This document shows positions 9,899 to 19,327 of a stretch of DNA of 64,000 nucleotides, piece by piece. The notes below the pieces were generated by a model. The model was not told where the DNA came from. It was given only the letters and a program-made list of their open reading frames with translations, and made no database searches. The stretch is from Sphingomonas sp. MA1305 (GTDB taxonomy: Bacteria; Pseudomonadota; Alphaproteobacteria; Sphingomonadales; Sphingomonadaceae). The DNA lies in the NCBI RefSeq assembly GCF_016107325.1, contig NZ_RCVT01000001.1, positions 1 through 64,000 on the forward strand. The letters are read 5' to 3'. Numbering within the stretch: position 1 is the stretch's first letter; the number at the start of each line of letters is the position of its first letter. Made by a program: the position numbers and the translations under genes.

Positions 9899-11077
9899 TC
9901 AGCTCGCCTTGGTGGTGGCAGCGCGGAGCAGCGGCTTGACCTTCTGCCCCGGCGACAGGAAGCCGCCGGCGGATTGCACCACGCGCTCCGTGCCGTCGAG
10001 GCCGCTGGCGATGGTGATCCCGGTGTCAAAGACCTGGCCGACCTTGACGTTGCGGCGCTCGACCTTGTCGTCCTTGCCGACGACATAGACGAAGCTGCCC
10101 TTCTCGTCGCTCTGCAGCGCCGAATTGGGCAGCAGCGGCGCCTGGCCGGCCCCGCCGATGATCGTCGCGGTGGCGAAGCCGCCGGGGCGGATCGCATTGT
10201 TGTAGGCGACCTGGACGCGGGCGGTGCCCTGGCGCGTCTGCGGGTCGATGATCGGCGACAGCTGCCAGACGGTGCCGGGGAAGCCCTGGGTCGACCCGAC
10301 CGGCGTGACGGTGGCGCGCGAGCCGACGTGGAGGCCGGCGAGGTCGGTTTCCGCGACCTGCGCGCGCAGCTCCATCTGGCCGTCCATCGCCATGCGGAAC
10401 AGGACGCCCGAACCGCTGCTGACGATCTGGCCCGGCTCTGCCTGGCGGGTCAGCACCAGGCCGGCGGCGGGCGCGCGGATGTCGAGCCGGCCGTTGCGCG
10501 CCTGCGTCTCGCGCAGCGCCGCCTGGGCGACGCGGACGCGGGCGGCGGCGGCGTCGCGGGTCGCCGCCTTGCGCTGCAGATCGGCCTTGGAGATGAAGCC
10601 GCGGTCGACCAGCGCCTGCGCCCGGTCGAGTTCGGCCTGGGCGATGTCCTGATCCGATTTGGCGACGGCGATCTGCGCGGCGAGGCTCTGCGCGGTCTGT
10701 GCCTGCACCGATCGGTCGACGGTGGCGAGGACCTGACCGGCCTTCACCCACTGGCCGGGCTCGACCAGCACGCGGGTGATCATGCCGCCCTCACCGGCGA
10801 CGCCGACCGGCATCTCGCGCTTGGCGGCGAGCGTGCCGGTGGCGTTGACGGTGCGGTCGACCAGCTGGCGGCCGGGGACGATGACGCTGACCAGCGGCAG
10901 CTGCTCGCCCTGCGCCTTGGGCGCTTGGTGCTTGCGGCCGAACAGCAGCCAGCCGGCGATTACCGCGACCAGGATCACGGCGATGATCCCGACGACGCGG
11001 CCTTTGCCGCGCGGCGCGGGCGCGCCGGGCAAGGCGAGCCGCTCTTCCTGTCCGATCATCCCGGTTTCGTAATTCAT
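9899..11077 (-). CDS. RND efflux periplasmic adaptor subunit (membrane fusion protein)
   Basis: The 392-aa protein has an N-terminal anchor helix (GIIAVILVAVIAGWLLFG), a lipoyl/biotinyl-like half (VEPGQWVKAGQVLATVD), an alpha-helical hairpin (about 120-185), the second lipoyl half (RAPAAGLVLTRQAEPGQIV) and a beta-barrel/membrane-proximal part. It bridges the RND pump to an outer-membrane channel. ATG at 11077 is preferred over a TTG four codons earlier because homologous starts usually lie close to the anchor. It forms an operon with the pump gene. Confidence 0.9.
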   Translation of the reverse strand: MNYETGMIGQEERLALPGAPAPRGKGRVVGIIAVILVAVIAGWLLFGRKHQAPKAQGEQLPLVSVIVPGRQLVDRTVNATGTLAAKREMPVGVAGEGGMITRVLVEPGQWVKAGQVLATVDRSVQAQTAQSLAAQIAVAKSDQDIAQAELDRAQALVDRGFISKADLQRKAATRDAAAARVRVAQAALRETQARNGRLDIRAPAAGLVLTRQAEPGQIVSSGSGVLFRMAMDGQMELRAQVAETDLAGLHVGSRATVTPVGSTQGFPGTVWQLSPIIDPQTRQGTARVQVAYNNAIRPGGFATATIIGGAGQAPLLPNSALQSDEKGSFVYVVGKDDKVERRNVKVGQVFDTGITIASGLDGTERVVQSAGGFLSPGQKVKPLLRAATTKAS

Positions 11078-11266
11078 GCCCGACCCCAATCCTCACCGAA
11101 CAGCTGTATTACATGAATATAGCACTTCGCTCAAGCCCCCCGGCGAGCGGTGCCGCGCTGTGCCCGAAATATGCTGCAACCGCAAGGAAAAGGCCCGTTC
11201 AGCCAAGGTTGTAGCAGGGTCGGGCAGGGCGCATGGACGACAAGGATCAATAACGGGAGACATAGT

Positions 11267-12022
11267 GTGAAGCAGGCGATCGGGGTGCGGACGGCGACGG
11301 GCGCGGCGATGTTGGCCGCGGCCCTGCTGGTGGCGGTGCCCGCCACGGCGCAACAGGCGGCGCAGACGGTGGAGCCGCTGGTACCGGCCGCCGGCACCGT
11401 TCTGGAGGTGAGCGCAGAGGGCCGGACGACGCGGGTGCCCGATCTGGCGACGATCCGCGCCGGCGTGGTGTCGCAGGCGCCGACCGCGGCCGCGGCGCTG
11501 TCGGACAATGCGCAGCGGATGGCGCGCGTGATCGCGGCGCTGAAGCGCGCCGGGGTCGCCGAGCGCGACATCGCCACCTCGACGGTCGGGCTGGCGCCGC
11601 AATATCGCTATGCCGACAACCAGCCGCCGACGATCACCGGCTATCAGGCGACCAACAGCGTGGCGATCCGCTTCCGCGACGTGGCGCGGGCCGGCACGAT
11701 CCTCGACGCGCTGGTGGCGCAGGGGGCCAACCAGATCGACGGGCCGAACCTGTCGATCGACAAGCCAGATGCCGCGCTCGACGAGGCGCGCACCGACGCG
11801 GTCAAGCGGGCGCGGGCGAAGGCGGACGTCTATGCCGCCGCCGCCGGCCTGCGCGTCGTCCGCATGGTGTCGATCAGCGAGGCCGGCCAGGACGCCGGCG
11901 GGCCCGAGCCGGTCCGGCCGATGATGATGATGCGCGTCCAGGCGGAGGCTGCGCCGACGCAGATCGCGCCGGGCGAGAAGGACGTCACGGTGACATTGTC
12001 GGTGCGCTTCCTGCTGGGGTGA
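11267..12022 (+). CDS. SIMPL (DUF541) domain exported protein
   Basis: The 251-aa product starts at a GTG preceded by GGGAGA. A signal peptide (MLAAALLVAVPATAQQ) is followed by a SIMPL/DUF541 domain with the characteristic VSAEGRTTRVPDLATI start, the SDNAQRMARVIAALKRAG helix and a C-terminal VTVTLSVRFLL strand. Family members are periplasmic or outer-membrane proteins (for example YggE, linked to oxidative-stress tolerance), with no known enzymatic activity. It is divergent from the efflux operon. Confidence 0.87.
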   Translation: MKQAIGVRTATGAAMLAAALLVAVPATAQQAAQTVEPLVPAAGTVLEVSAEGRTTRVPDLATIRAGVVSQAPTAAAALSDNAQRMARVIAALKRAGVAERDIATSTVGLAPQYRYADNQPPTITGYQATNSVAIRFRDVARAGTILDALVAQGANQIDGPNLSIDKPDAALDEARTDAVKRARAKADVYAAAAGLRVVRMVSISEAGQDAGGPEPVRPMMMMRVQAEAAPTQIAPGEKDVTVTLSVRFLLG

Positions 12023-12032
12023 CGCGGAAAAA

Positions 12033-12058
12033 GCGCCTCCCCGGATGCGGGGAGGCGC
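12033..12058 (-). terminator. Intrinsic terminator (distal of two) for the GlsB-like gene
   Basis: The hairpin GCGCCTCCCCG-GATG-CGGGGAGGCGC is followed on the minus strand by TTTTT (12032-12028). Its position 70 nt beyond the minus-strand stop at 12128, and 11 nt after the plus-strand SIMPL stop, suggests it ends minus-strand transcription and may also act as a shared stem for the SIMPL gene. Confidence 0.8.
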
Positions 12059-12078
12059 CGCAGCCACCCAAACGAAAA

Positions 12079-12104
12079 GGGCCGCCCGGTTGCCCGGGCG
12101 GCCC
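12079..12104 (-). terminator. Intrinsic terminator (proximal of two) for the GlsB-like gene
   Basis: The GC-rich hairpin GGGCCGCCCGG...CCGGGCGGCCC is followed on the minus strand by TTTTCGTTT. It lies 24 nt after the stop of the GlsB-like gene and is backed up by a second hairpin 20 nt further on. Confidence 0.8.
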
Positions 12105-12127
12105 GATCGCGTTCAGCCGGGTGAGGC

Positions 12128-12385
12128 TTAGCGGACGCTGCCGCGACGCACCAGGTTGACGATGCCGAGCAGCACCACCGCACCGAGCAGCGACACCAGG
12201 AACGACGTCACCGTCAGCGGCGCGTTGTTGATCGAGCCGCCCGAGATGATCAGGCCGCCGATGAAGGCGCCGACGACGCCGACGACGATGTTCAGGAAGA
12301 TGCCCTGCTGCGCGTCGGTGCGCATGATGATGCTGGCCAGCCAGCCGATGACGCCGCCGATGATCAGCCAAAGAATGATACCCAT
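12128..12385 (-). CDS. GlsB/YeaQ/YmgE family stress-response membrane protein
   Basis: This 85-aa protein is almost entirely hydrophobic, with three membrane segments and the family pattern [17 protein letters not shown] at the start, then [13 protein letters not shown] and a short positive tail. The start is fixed by a strong ribosome site (GGAGGGACCT) before ATG at 12385. Homologues are often induced by general stress; their molecular role is not known. The gene is followed by two tandem terminators, which hints at high expression. Confidence 0.9.
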   Translation of the reverse strand: MGIILWLIIGGVIGWLASIIMRTDAQQGIFLNIVVGVVGAFIGGLIISGGSINNAPLTVTSFLVSLLGAVVLLGIVNLVRRGSVR

Positions 12386-12426
12386 AGGTCCCTCCATTTA
12401 GCCCGCGCTGGGCTCTGCCAAAAATA

Positions 12427-12450
12427 CTCTCGAGGCAGGCGAAATGTTCC
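12427..12450 (-). promoter_or_regulatory. Possible EcfG-type promoter for the GlsB-like gene
   Basis: On the minus strand GGAAC (12450-12446) is followed after 18 nt by GTAT (12427-12424), 39 nt before the start codon. GGAAC with a GTT-like -10 is the pattern of the alphaproteobacterial general-stress sigma factor EcfG. The -10 match is imperfect, so this is tentative. The same stretch also overlaps a near-match to a LexA half-site pair facing ruvB. Confidence 0.3.
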
Positions 12451-12532
12451 GCGAGCGTTTCGGTTGCGACGTTTTCGTCTTGACAGGTCATTTTCCTTTT
12501 CGGCTCCGGTGCGAGCCGCTACGGAACGAAGC

Positions 12533-13558
12533 GTGACCGACGCCGACCGCCTGCTGACCGCCGCCCGCCGCCCCGAGGATGTCGACGCCGCGCTGCGGCC
12601 GCGCAGCCTCGACGAATTCGTCGGGCAGAAGGCGGCGCGCGAAAACCTGCGCGTGTTCATCGAGGCGGCGCGCGGACGCGGCGACGCGCTCGACCATGTG
12701 CTGTTCTTCGGCCCGCCGGGCCTCGGCAAGACGACGCTGGCGCAGATCATCGCGCGCGAGATGGGGGTCGGTTTCCGCGCGACCTCCGGTCCGGTGATCG
12801 CCAAATCGGGCGACCTCGCCGCCTTGCTCACCAATCTCGAGGACGGCGACGTGCTGTTCATCGACGAGATCCACCGGCTGCAACCGGCGGTCGAGGAGGT
12901 GCTCTATCCGGCGATGGAGGATCGTGCGCTCGACCTGATGATCGGCGAGGGACCGTCGGCGCGCTCGGTGCGCATCGACCTGCCGCGCTTCACGTTGGTG
13001 GGCGCGACGACGCGGCAGGGGCTGCTGACGACGCCGCTGCGCGATCGGTTCGGCATTCCGGTGCGGTTGCAATTCTACACGGTCGAGGAACTGACCCGGG
13101 TGGTCAGCCGCGCGGCGGGGCTGCTCGACCTCGGCATCGCCGCCGATGGCGCGGCGGAGATCGCGCGGCGCGCCCGCGGCACGCCGCGCATCGCCGGCCG
13201 GCTGCTGCGCCGGGTACGCGACTTCGCCAATGTCGCCGGCGCCGCGGTGGTCGACGCCGCGGTCGCCGACCGCGCGCTCAACCGGCTGGAGGTCGATACG
13301 CTCGGCCTCGACGCGATGGACCGGCGCTATCTGACGATGATCGCCGACATCTATCGCGGCGGGCCGGTCGGCGTGGAGACGCTGGCGGCCGGCCTGTCCG
13401 AACCGCGCGACACGATCGAGGAGGTGATCGAACCCTATCTCATCCAGCTCGGCCTGGTCGCCCGCACCGCCCGTGGCCGGGTGCTCAACGCTGGCGGCTG
13501 GAAGCATCTCGGCCTCAACCCGCCGGTCGGCAGCCAGGACGGCCTGTTCGATTCCTGA
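12533..13558 (+). CDS. ruvB: Holliday junction branch-migration helicase RuvB
   Basis: The 341-aa product matches RuvB in full: AAA+ Walker A GPPGLGKT, Walker [12 protein letters not shown], sensor 1 [10 protein letters not shown], the arginine-finger region PLRDRFG and the C-terminal winged-helix domain ([19 protein letters not shown]). It drives branch migration at Holliday junctions with RuvA. The start is GTG at 12533 (VTDADRLL), preceded by GGA. ruvC and ruvA are not next to it, so the usual cluster is split here. It converges with the ABC permease gene, with only 3 nt between the stops. Confidence 0.96.
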   Translation: MTDADRLLTAARRPEDVDAALRPRSLDEFVGQKAARENLRVFIEAARGRGDALDHVLFFGPPGLGKTTLAQIIAREMGVGFRATSGPVIAKSGDLAALLTNLEDGDVLFIDEIHRLQPAVEEVLYPAMEDRALDLMIGEGPSARSVRIDLPRFTLVGATTRQGLLTTPLRDRFGIPVRLQFYTVEELTRVVSRAAGLLDLGIAADGAAEIARRARGTPRIAGRLLRRVRDFANVAGAAVVDAAVADRALNRLEVDTLGLDAMDRRYLTMIADIYRGGPVGVETLAAGLSEPRDTIEEVIEPYLIQLGLVARTARGRVLNAGGWKHLGLNPPVGSQDGLFDS

Positions 13559-13561
13559 TCG

Positions 13562-14983
13562 TCAGCGGATCAGCCAATAGACCGCCAGCGCGGCGATGCC
13601 GCCGCAGATCGCCGCGACGAACAAGGACAGCAGCCCGGCGGCGACCGACCCCTTCTGGCGCCGCGCGAAGCCGGCGCGGTTGCCCGGCTTGCCGAACAGC
13701 ATCTCGATCCCGCCCGTGCCGAGGCCGGCAAGTGCGGCCATCGCCAGCGTGACGAGCGCGCCGGCCAGCGTCGAGGCGGCGACGACCAGCGCCGGCAGCA
13801 GCGCGAACGGCGCCGCCATCGCCAGCGCGGCCGTAAGCTTGGCGCGGCGGACGACGCCGGTGGCGACCGGCGCGACCGCGAGCAATTCCGGCGCGTCTTC
13901 TGCCGACAGCGTCAGCCAGGCGAGGCTGCCGGCGAGCTGGCTGGCGATCAGCACCCCGGCGGCGGCGAGCGGCGGCGCGAACGAACCGTCGCCGCCGCGA
14001 TGCTGCATGCCGACGAGCACCAGCGGCAGCAGATAGACGAGGCGCAGCACGATCTGCGCGAGCAACGCCGGGTCGCGGGCGAGCAGCCGCCATTCCTTGG
14101 CGAAGACGGTGCGGCGCAGCGAGGCGTGGAACAGGCCGGCGAGGCCGCGCGAGCGGACGCGGTGCCGCGACAGCCGCATGCCGCCGTCGACATAGGTCGA
14201 CAGGAAGCGCCGCTCCAGCACCACGCCGACCGCGACGAACAGCGCGATCGACACCAGCCCGATCAGCGACAAAGCGGTGCCGTCGCCGAAGGCGGCGCGC
14301 AGCGGCAGCAGGCTCCAGCCGGCGCGGCCGATGCCGTGTTCGGCGAACCAGGCGAACAACGACCGGCGCGTGCCGCTGCCGCTGTGGCTGGCGATCTGGG
14401 TGGCGAGGAAGAAGGCGCCGCCGAGCACCGCCGCCGCGATCTGGCCGACGGTGCGCGCCGCGCGCGGCCCGGCAACCGCCGCGATCAGCAGCGTCAGCGC
14501 AAGGCCCGTCGCCGCCGCGGCAAGGGCGAGCGCGATCAGCAGGGCGGCGGTGCCGAACAGGCGGGGGTGGCCGAGCGTCGCGACCGGCAGCACGATCGGC
14601 AGCAGCAGCGCGGCATAGACGGTGACCACCGACGCCGCGATGCCGAGCAATTTAGCGAGGATCGCCGCGCGCGGCGGCAGCGGCGCGGTGAGCAGCAGGT
14701 CGAGGTCGCGGGCGCCGTAGAGCGTCTGCTGGCTGGCGATCATCGCCTGGGTCGTCATCAGCGAGGTGACGAGCAGCGTCATGCCGAACAGCGGCACGGC
14801 GAGCCAGGGGCGGGGCGCGATCGGCGTGTCGCGCAGCCCGATCGCCAGCGCGATGCCGCCGAGGATGTAGAGGCCGAGCAGTACGCCGAGGATCAGCGCG
14901 CTGCCCCAGCCGCGCGGCCGCCCGCGCCATGCCAGCCGCACCTCATGGCCGATCAGCCAGGGCAGGGTACCGGGTCGGATCAT
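13562..14983 (-). CDS. ABC exporter permease (ABC-2-like, many membrane segments)
   Basis: This 473-aa protein has about ten to twelve predicted membrane segments and no soluble domain. Near the N-terminus is a stretch with QTLYGARDLDLLLTAPLP, a pattern seen in ABC-2-type permeases that partner with stand-alone ATPases. Its partner ATPase is 4 nt upstream. The transported substrate is unknown. Start MIRPGTLPWLIGHE is an ATG at 14983. Confidence 0.72.
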   Translation of the reverse strand: MIRPGTLPWLIGHEVRLAWRGRPRGWGSALILGVLLGLYILGGIALAIGLRDTPIAPRPWLAVPLFGMTLLVTSLMTTQAMIASQQTLYGARDLDLLLTAPLPPRAAILAKLLGIAASVVTVYAALLLPIVLPVATLGHPRLFGTAALLIALALAAAATGLALTLLIAAVAGPRAARTVGQIAAAVLGGAFFLATQIASHSGSGTRRSLFAWFAEHGIGRAGWSLLPLRAAFGDGTALSLIGLVSIALFVAVGVVLERRFLSTYVDGGMRLSRHRVRSRGLAGLFHASLRRTVFAKEWRLLARDPALLAQIVLRLVYLLPLVLVGMQHRGGDGSFAPPLAAAGVLIASQLAGSLAWLTLSAEDAPELLAVAPVATGVVRRAKLTAALAMAAPFALLPALVVAASTLAGALVTLAMAALAGLGTGGIEMLFGKPGNRAGFARRQKGSVAAGLLSLFVAAICGGIAALAVYWLIR

Positions 14984-14987
14984 CGCC

Positions 14988-15752
14988 TCAATGCCCGCCG
15001 GTCAGCCGGATGAACGTGTCTTCCAGCGTCAGTCCCTCCGTTCCCGCCTGGTGGCGCAGCTCGGCGAGCGTGCCCTCGGCCATCAGGCGACCGTCGGCGA
15101 GGATGCCGATCCGGTCGGCCATCCGCTCGGCGACGTCGAGGATGTGGGTGGTGACGATCACCGTCTTGCCGGCATCGACCTGCGCGCGCAGCGCGTCCTT
15201 GACGCTGCGCGCCATCGCCGCGTCGAGCCCGGTCAGCGGTTCGTCGAGGATCAGCAGGCGCGGATCGTGGATCAGCGCGCCGGCAAGCGCGACCTTCTGC
15301 TTCATCCCGCGCGAGAAACCCTCGCAGCGGGTGTCGCGCTGGTCCCATAGTTCGAGCCAGTGGAGCAGCCGTTCCGCCTCCGCGGCGGCATGGCCGGGGT
15401 CCATCCGCCACAGGCCGGCGACGAAGGCGAGATATTCCGCCGGGGTCAATTTGTCGTAGAGCATCGGCTCGTCGGGCAGCCAGGCGGTGATCGCCTTGGC
15501 GGCGAGCGGATCGCGCCGCGCGTCGATGCCGAAGATGCGGATCCGGCCGGCATCGGGCCGGGCGAGGCCGGTGACCATGCGCAGCGTCGTCGTCTTGCCC
15601 GCGCCGTTCGCGCCGAGCAGCGCATATAGTTCGCCGGCCCGGATGGTGAGGTCGAGGTCGGCGATGACCGGGCGGTCGAATCGTTTGGCGAGGCCGCGCA
15701 CGGCCAGCGCCGCGACCGGCGGGGAGGGGTCGGGATCATTCATGTCGGACAT
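14988..15752 (-). CDS. ABC transporter ATP-binding protein
   Basis: The 254-aa ATPase has Walker A GANGAGKTT, the signature FSRGMKQKVALAGAL (a variant of LSGGQ), Walker B LLILDEPLTGLD and the switch histidine VTTHIL. This degenerate signature is usual for CcmA/DrrA-type exporter ATPases. ATG at 15752 is used; a second in-frame ATG lies three codons later. It energises the permease encoded immediately downstream. Confidence 0.9.
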   Translation of the reverse strand: MSDMNDPDPSPPVAALAVRGLAKRFDRPVIADLDLTIRAGELYALLGANGAGKTTTLRMVTGLARPDAGRIRIFGIDARRDPLAAKAITAWLPDEPMLYDKLTPAEYLAFVAGLWRMDPGHAAAEAERLLHWLELWDQRDTRCEGFSRGMKQKVALAGALIHDPRLLILDEPLTGLDAAMARSVKDALRAQVDAGKTVIVTTHILDVAERMADRIGILADGRLMAEGTLAELRHQAGTEGLTLEDTFIRLTGGH

Positions 15753-15885
15753 AGCGTCGCCGATCCCGCGTCCGCGGACAAGCCGGCCGCGACCCGGCTC
15801 GCGCCAACAATGGCGATTTTGTTCCATCGCCTGCAAAAGAATGTTGCGTGGCACCCGGCTTTCGCATCTGATAGCCGCCTCTGTC

Positions 15886-18159
15886 ATGCCCAGCTCGGCC
15901 GCCGCCTCCGCCCGCGAGATCCTGACCCGCCTGCACGATGTGATGGCGGGCCGTAACCCTGCGCAGGCGAAGCTGGACGCGGTGGTGGCGATCATCGCGG
16001 AGGCGATGGATAGCGAGGTCTGCTCCATCTACCTGCTGCGCGAGGGCGTGCTGGAGCTGTTCGCGACCCGCGGCCTCGCCACGGAGGCGGTGCACGTCAC
16101 CAAGCTGGCGCTGGGCGAGGGGCTGGTCGGCACGATCGCCGAGGATGTCGAGGTGCTCAACCTCGACGAGGCGGCGAGTCATCCGGACTTCGCCTACAAG
16201 CCCGAGACGGGCGAGGAACGCTACCACAGCTTTGCCGGCGTGCCGATCATCCGGCGCGAGCGGGCGGTGGGCGTGCTGGCGGTGCAGCACAGCGAGCAGC
16301 GCAAATATCAGGACGTCGAGATCGAGGCGCTGCAGACGGTGGCGATGGTGCTGTCCGAGCTGATCGCCAATGCCGGGCTGATCGATCCCGCCGGCGCCGC
16401 CAAGGACCGGCCGCAGTCGACCGCCGCCGTCCGCCTGATGGGGCTGAAGCTGGTCGAGGGCATGGGATCGGGATTCGCGGTCTTCCACCAGCCGCGCGTC
16501 GTCGTCGAACATACCGTCGCCGAGGACATCAACGCCGAACGGCATCGCGTCTATGCCGCGTTCGACAAGATGCGCGAGCAGATCGACCGGATGACGCGCG
16601 AGGCGGAGTTCGGGGTCGACGGCGAGCACAAGGAGGTGCTCGAGACCTATAAGATGTTTGCCTATGACGAAGGCTGGGCGCGGCGGATCAACGAGGCGAT
16701 CGATTCCGGGCTGACCGCGGAGGCGGCGATCGAGCGCGTGCAGCAGCGCACCCGCCAGCGCATGCGGCAGATCGACGACCCGCTGCTCGCCGACCGGATG
16801 CACGACCTGGAGGACCTGTCCAACCGGTTGCTGCGCATCGTGTCGGGGCAAATGGGCACGGCCGCGCAGCTCGGCCTGCGTCAGGACGCGATCCTGATCG
16901 CGCGCAACCTCGGGCCGGCCGAACTGCTGGAATATGACAAGCGCCGGCTGAAGGGCGTGGTGCTGGAGGAAGGCTCGCTGACCGCCCACGTCACCATCGT
17001 CGCGCGGGCGATGGGCGTGCCGGTGCTCGGCCGGGTGCGCGACGTGCGTCGGCTCATCGCAGAAGGCGACCTGCTGCTGCTCGATTCAGTTGCCGGCAAT
17101 GTCTTCGCGCGCCCATCGGCGGCGATGGAAGAGGCGTTCGAGGCGAAGCTGACCTTGCGGCAGAAGCGGCGCGCCGCCTTCGCCGCCCTGCGCGACGTGC
17201 CGCCGACGACGCGCGACGGCCATCGCATCACGGTGATGGTCAACGCCGGGCTGCGCGACGATGCCGCTGCGCTGGACGTAACCGGCGCCGACGGCATCGG
17301 CCTGTTCCGCACGGAGTTCCAGTTCCTGGTATCCGCCACCCTGCCGCAGCGCGAACGCCAGCAGCGCCTGTATCGCGAGGTACTGGATGCCGCGGGCGAC
17401 CGGCCGGTGGTGTTCCGCACCGTCGACATCGGTGGGGACAAGGCGCTGCCTTATCTGCAGCATGCCGACGGCGACGAGGAAAATCCGGCGATGGGATGGC
17501 GCGCGCTGCGGCTCGCGCTGGAACGCGAAGGCCTGATGAAGGCGCAGGCACGGGCTTTGATCGAGGCGGCGGCGGGGCGGACGCTCAACGTCATGTTCCC
17601 GATGGTCAGCGAGGCGTGGGAGTTCGGCGAGGCCAAGGCGCTGTTCGAGGCGCAGCGGGCCTGGCTGGCCGGGCGTGGCCGGCGGCCACCGGTCGAGATC
17701 CGTTATGGCGCGATGCTGGAAGTGCCGGCACTGGCCGAGCAGCTCGACCTGCTGCTGCCGGACATCGACTTCCTGTCGGTCGGCACCAACGACCTGACGC
17801 AATTCCTGTTCGCCGCCGATCGCGCCAATCCCAAGCTCGCCGAGCGCTACGACTGGCTGAGCCCGTCGATCCTGCGCTTCCTGAAGCGCGTGCTGGTGCC
17901 GGTGCGCGAGGCGGGGGTCACGCTGGCGGTGTGCGGGGAAATGGGCGGCCGGCCGCTGGAGGCGATGGCGCTGATCGGCCTCGGCATCGACCGGCTGTCG
18001 ATCACCCCGGCCGCGGTCGGGCCGATCAAGGCGATGGTGCGCAGCCTCGATCGCGCGGCGATCGCCGGCTTCGTCGACGAATTGCTGGCGCGTCCGCCGC
18101 GGGACATGCGTGGCGCATTGGCCGGATGGGCGTCGGCAAACGGCGTTGATCTGGCCTGA
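15886..18159 (+). CDS. ptsP: Phosphoenolpyruvate-protein phosphotransferase PtsP (nitrogen PTS enzyme I)
   Basis: The 757-aa protein has an N-terminal GAF domain (about 20-160) followed by enzyme I domains: the swivelling phospho-histidine domain with His368 (in SLTAHVTIVARAMG) and a PEP-binding barrel with Cys683 in VCGEMGG. The GAF-enzyme I fusion is diagnostic of PtsP, first component of the nitrogen-related phosphotransfer chain; it takes phosphate from PEP and passes it to NPr and EIIA-Ntr. Start MPSSAAASAREIL is preferred; an ATG at 15841 would add 15 residues but has no better ribosome site. It is divergent from the ABC operon. Confidence 0.94.
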   Translation: MPSSAAASAREILTRLHDVMAGRNPAQAKLDAVVAIIAEAMDSEVCSIYLLREGVLELFATRGLATEAVHVTKLALGEGLVGTIAEDVEVLNLDEAASHPDFAYKPETGEERYHSFAGVPIIRRERAVGVLAVQHSEQRKYQDVEIEALQTVAMVLSELIANAGLIDPAGAAKDRPQSTAAVRLMGLKLVEGMGSGFAVFHQPRVVVEHTVAEDINAERHRVYAAFDKMREQIDRMTREAEFGVDGEHKEVLETYKMFAYDEGWARRINEAIDSGLTAEAAIERVQQRTRQRMRQIDDPLLADRMHDLEDLSNRLLRIVSGQMGTAAQLGLRQDAILIARNLGPAELLEYDKRRLKGVVLEEGSLTAHVTIVARAMGVPVLGRVRDVRRLIAEGDLLLLDSVAGNVFARPSAAMEEAFEAKLTLRQKRRAAFAALRDVPPTTRDGHRITVMVNAGLRDDAAALDVTGADGIGLFRTEFQFLVSATLPQRERQQRLYREVLDAAGDRPVVFRTVDIGGDKALPYLQHADGDEENPAMGWRALRLALEREGLMKAQARALIEAAAGRTLNVMFPMVSEAWEFGEAKALFEAQRAWLAGRGRRPPVEIRYGAMLEVPALAEQLDLLLPDIDFLSVGTNDLTQFLFAADRANPKLAERYDWLSPSILRFLKRVLVPVREAGVTLAVCGEMGGRPLEAMALIGLGIDRLSITPAAVGPIKAMVRSLDRAAIAGFVDELLARPPRDMRGALAGWASANGVDLA

Positions 18160-18266
18160 TCGTCCGCCGAAGCGGGGGTCGAGCGCGTTGACATGCCGCT
18201 GGCCCTCTGGGAATGTCGCCCCCGTCAGCGGCGGCCTGGAAGACCGTCACTCCCTTGGAGATGAGA

Positions 18267-19250
18267 ATGGACGAGGTCGATCGCGGCCAGCCTGATGCCA
18301 ACTCTGCGACGCCGATGACGGCGGGTGGACGGTTGCGCGTGGCGCGCGAGGCCCGCGGGCTCAGCCTCGCGGAGATCGCGGGCCGGACGCGCGTGCCGCA
18401 ACGGCATCTCGAGGCGCTGGAAACCGGCAATTACGGCGCGCTGCCGGCGCCGACCTATGCGATGGGCTTTTCCAAGGCCTATGCGCGGGCGGTCGGGCTG
18501 GACGAGGTGGCGGTGGCACAGGACGTGCGCGGCGAGCTCGACCGGCTCGGGCCCCGCCAGCCCGAATATGTGCCCTATGAAACCGCCGACCCGGCGCGCG
18601 TGCCGTCGCGCGGCGTCGCGGTGATCGCGGCCGGTGTCGCGGTGGCGGTGCTGGTGCTGGTCGCCCTGTGGTACGGCACCACATTGTTCCAGAGCTATCG
18701 CACCGGCTCGACCGATGGCGGCCCGGTGGCCAGCCAGACGATCGCCGCCGCGCCCGCCGCCCCGGCGGCGACGCCGACCGCAACGCCCGCGCAGGGCGGG
18801 CAGGTGCGGCTGACCGCCAATGACGAGGTCTGGCTGCGCGTCTACGATGCCGACAACAAGACGCTGTACCTCGGCACGATGAAGCCGGGCGACAGTTTCG
18901 ACGTGCCCGCCGACGCCAAGCAACCGATGATCAACGTCGGCCGGCCGGACAAATTGGCGGTGACGCTCAACGGGTCGGCGGTGCCGCCGCTCGGCGACGG
19001 ATCGCGCGCGATCAAGGACGTGCGCGTCGACGGCGCGGCGCTGGCGGCGCGGATCAACGGCCAGCCGCTGCCGGTGGCGACCCCGGTCGCGACGGCGGAG
19101 ACGGCGACGCGGACGTCCGCGCGGCGTAGCGCCGCCAGCCGGCCGCGGCGCGAGGCCGCGCCGGCGCCGGCGGCGGTCAGCGAGACCCAGCGGGCCAATC
19201 TGGATGCGGCGCAACCTGCCGCAACGACGGGCAATTCGACCGCACCTTAA
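18267..19250 (+). CDS. RodZ-like helix-turn-helix membrane protein with DUF4115 domain
   Basis: The 327-aa protein has a Cro-like HTH (residues about 20-85; LSLAEIAGRTRVPQRHLEALE), a single membrane segment (about 115-140; GVAVIAAGVAVAVLVLVAL), a periplasmic DUF4115 domain (about 185-265; EVWLRVYDADNKTLYLGTM) and a disordered Ala/Arg tail. RodZ links MreB to the cell-wall elongation machinery; this architecture fits. ATG 18267 is taken because GGAG at 18257-18260 is then 6 nt away, whereas the earlier ATG at 18261 touches it. Confidence 0.82.
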   Translation: MDEVDRGQPDANSATPMTAGGRLRVAREARGLSLAEIAGRTRVPQRHLEALETGNYGALPAPTYAMGFSKAYARAVGLDEVAVAQDVRGELDRLGPRQPEYVPYETADPARVPSRGVAVIAAGVAVAVLVLVALWYGTTLFQSYRTGSTDGGPVASQTIAAAPAAPAATPTATPAQGGQVRLTANDEVWLRVYDADNKTLYLGTMKPGDSFDVPADAKQPMINVGRPDKLAVTLNGSAVPPLGDGSRAIKDVRVDGAALAARINGQPLPVATPVATAETATRTSARRSAASRPRREAAPAPAAVSETQRANLDAAQPAATTGNSTAP

Positions 19251-19327
19251 GGCTGGCGACAGCTGCCCGGTTGCAGTTATGATGAATCAGGACCTCACCA
19301 TCAGCTGCGCCGGGGGGCGCCCGAACC

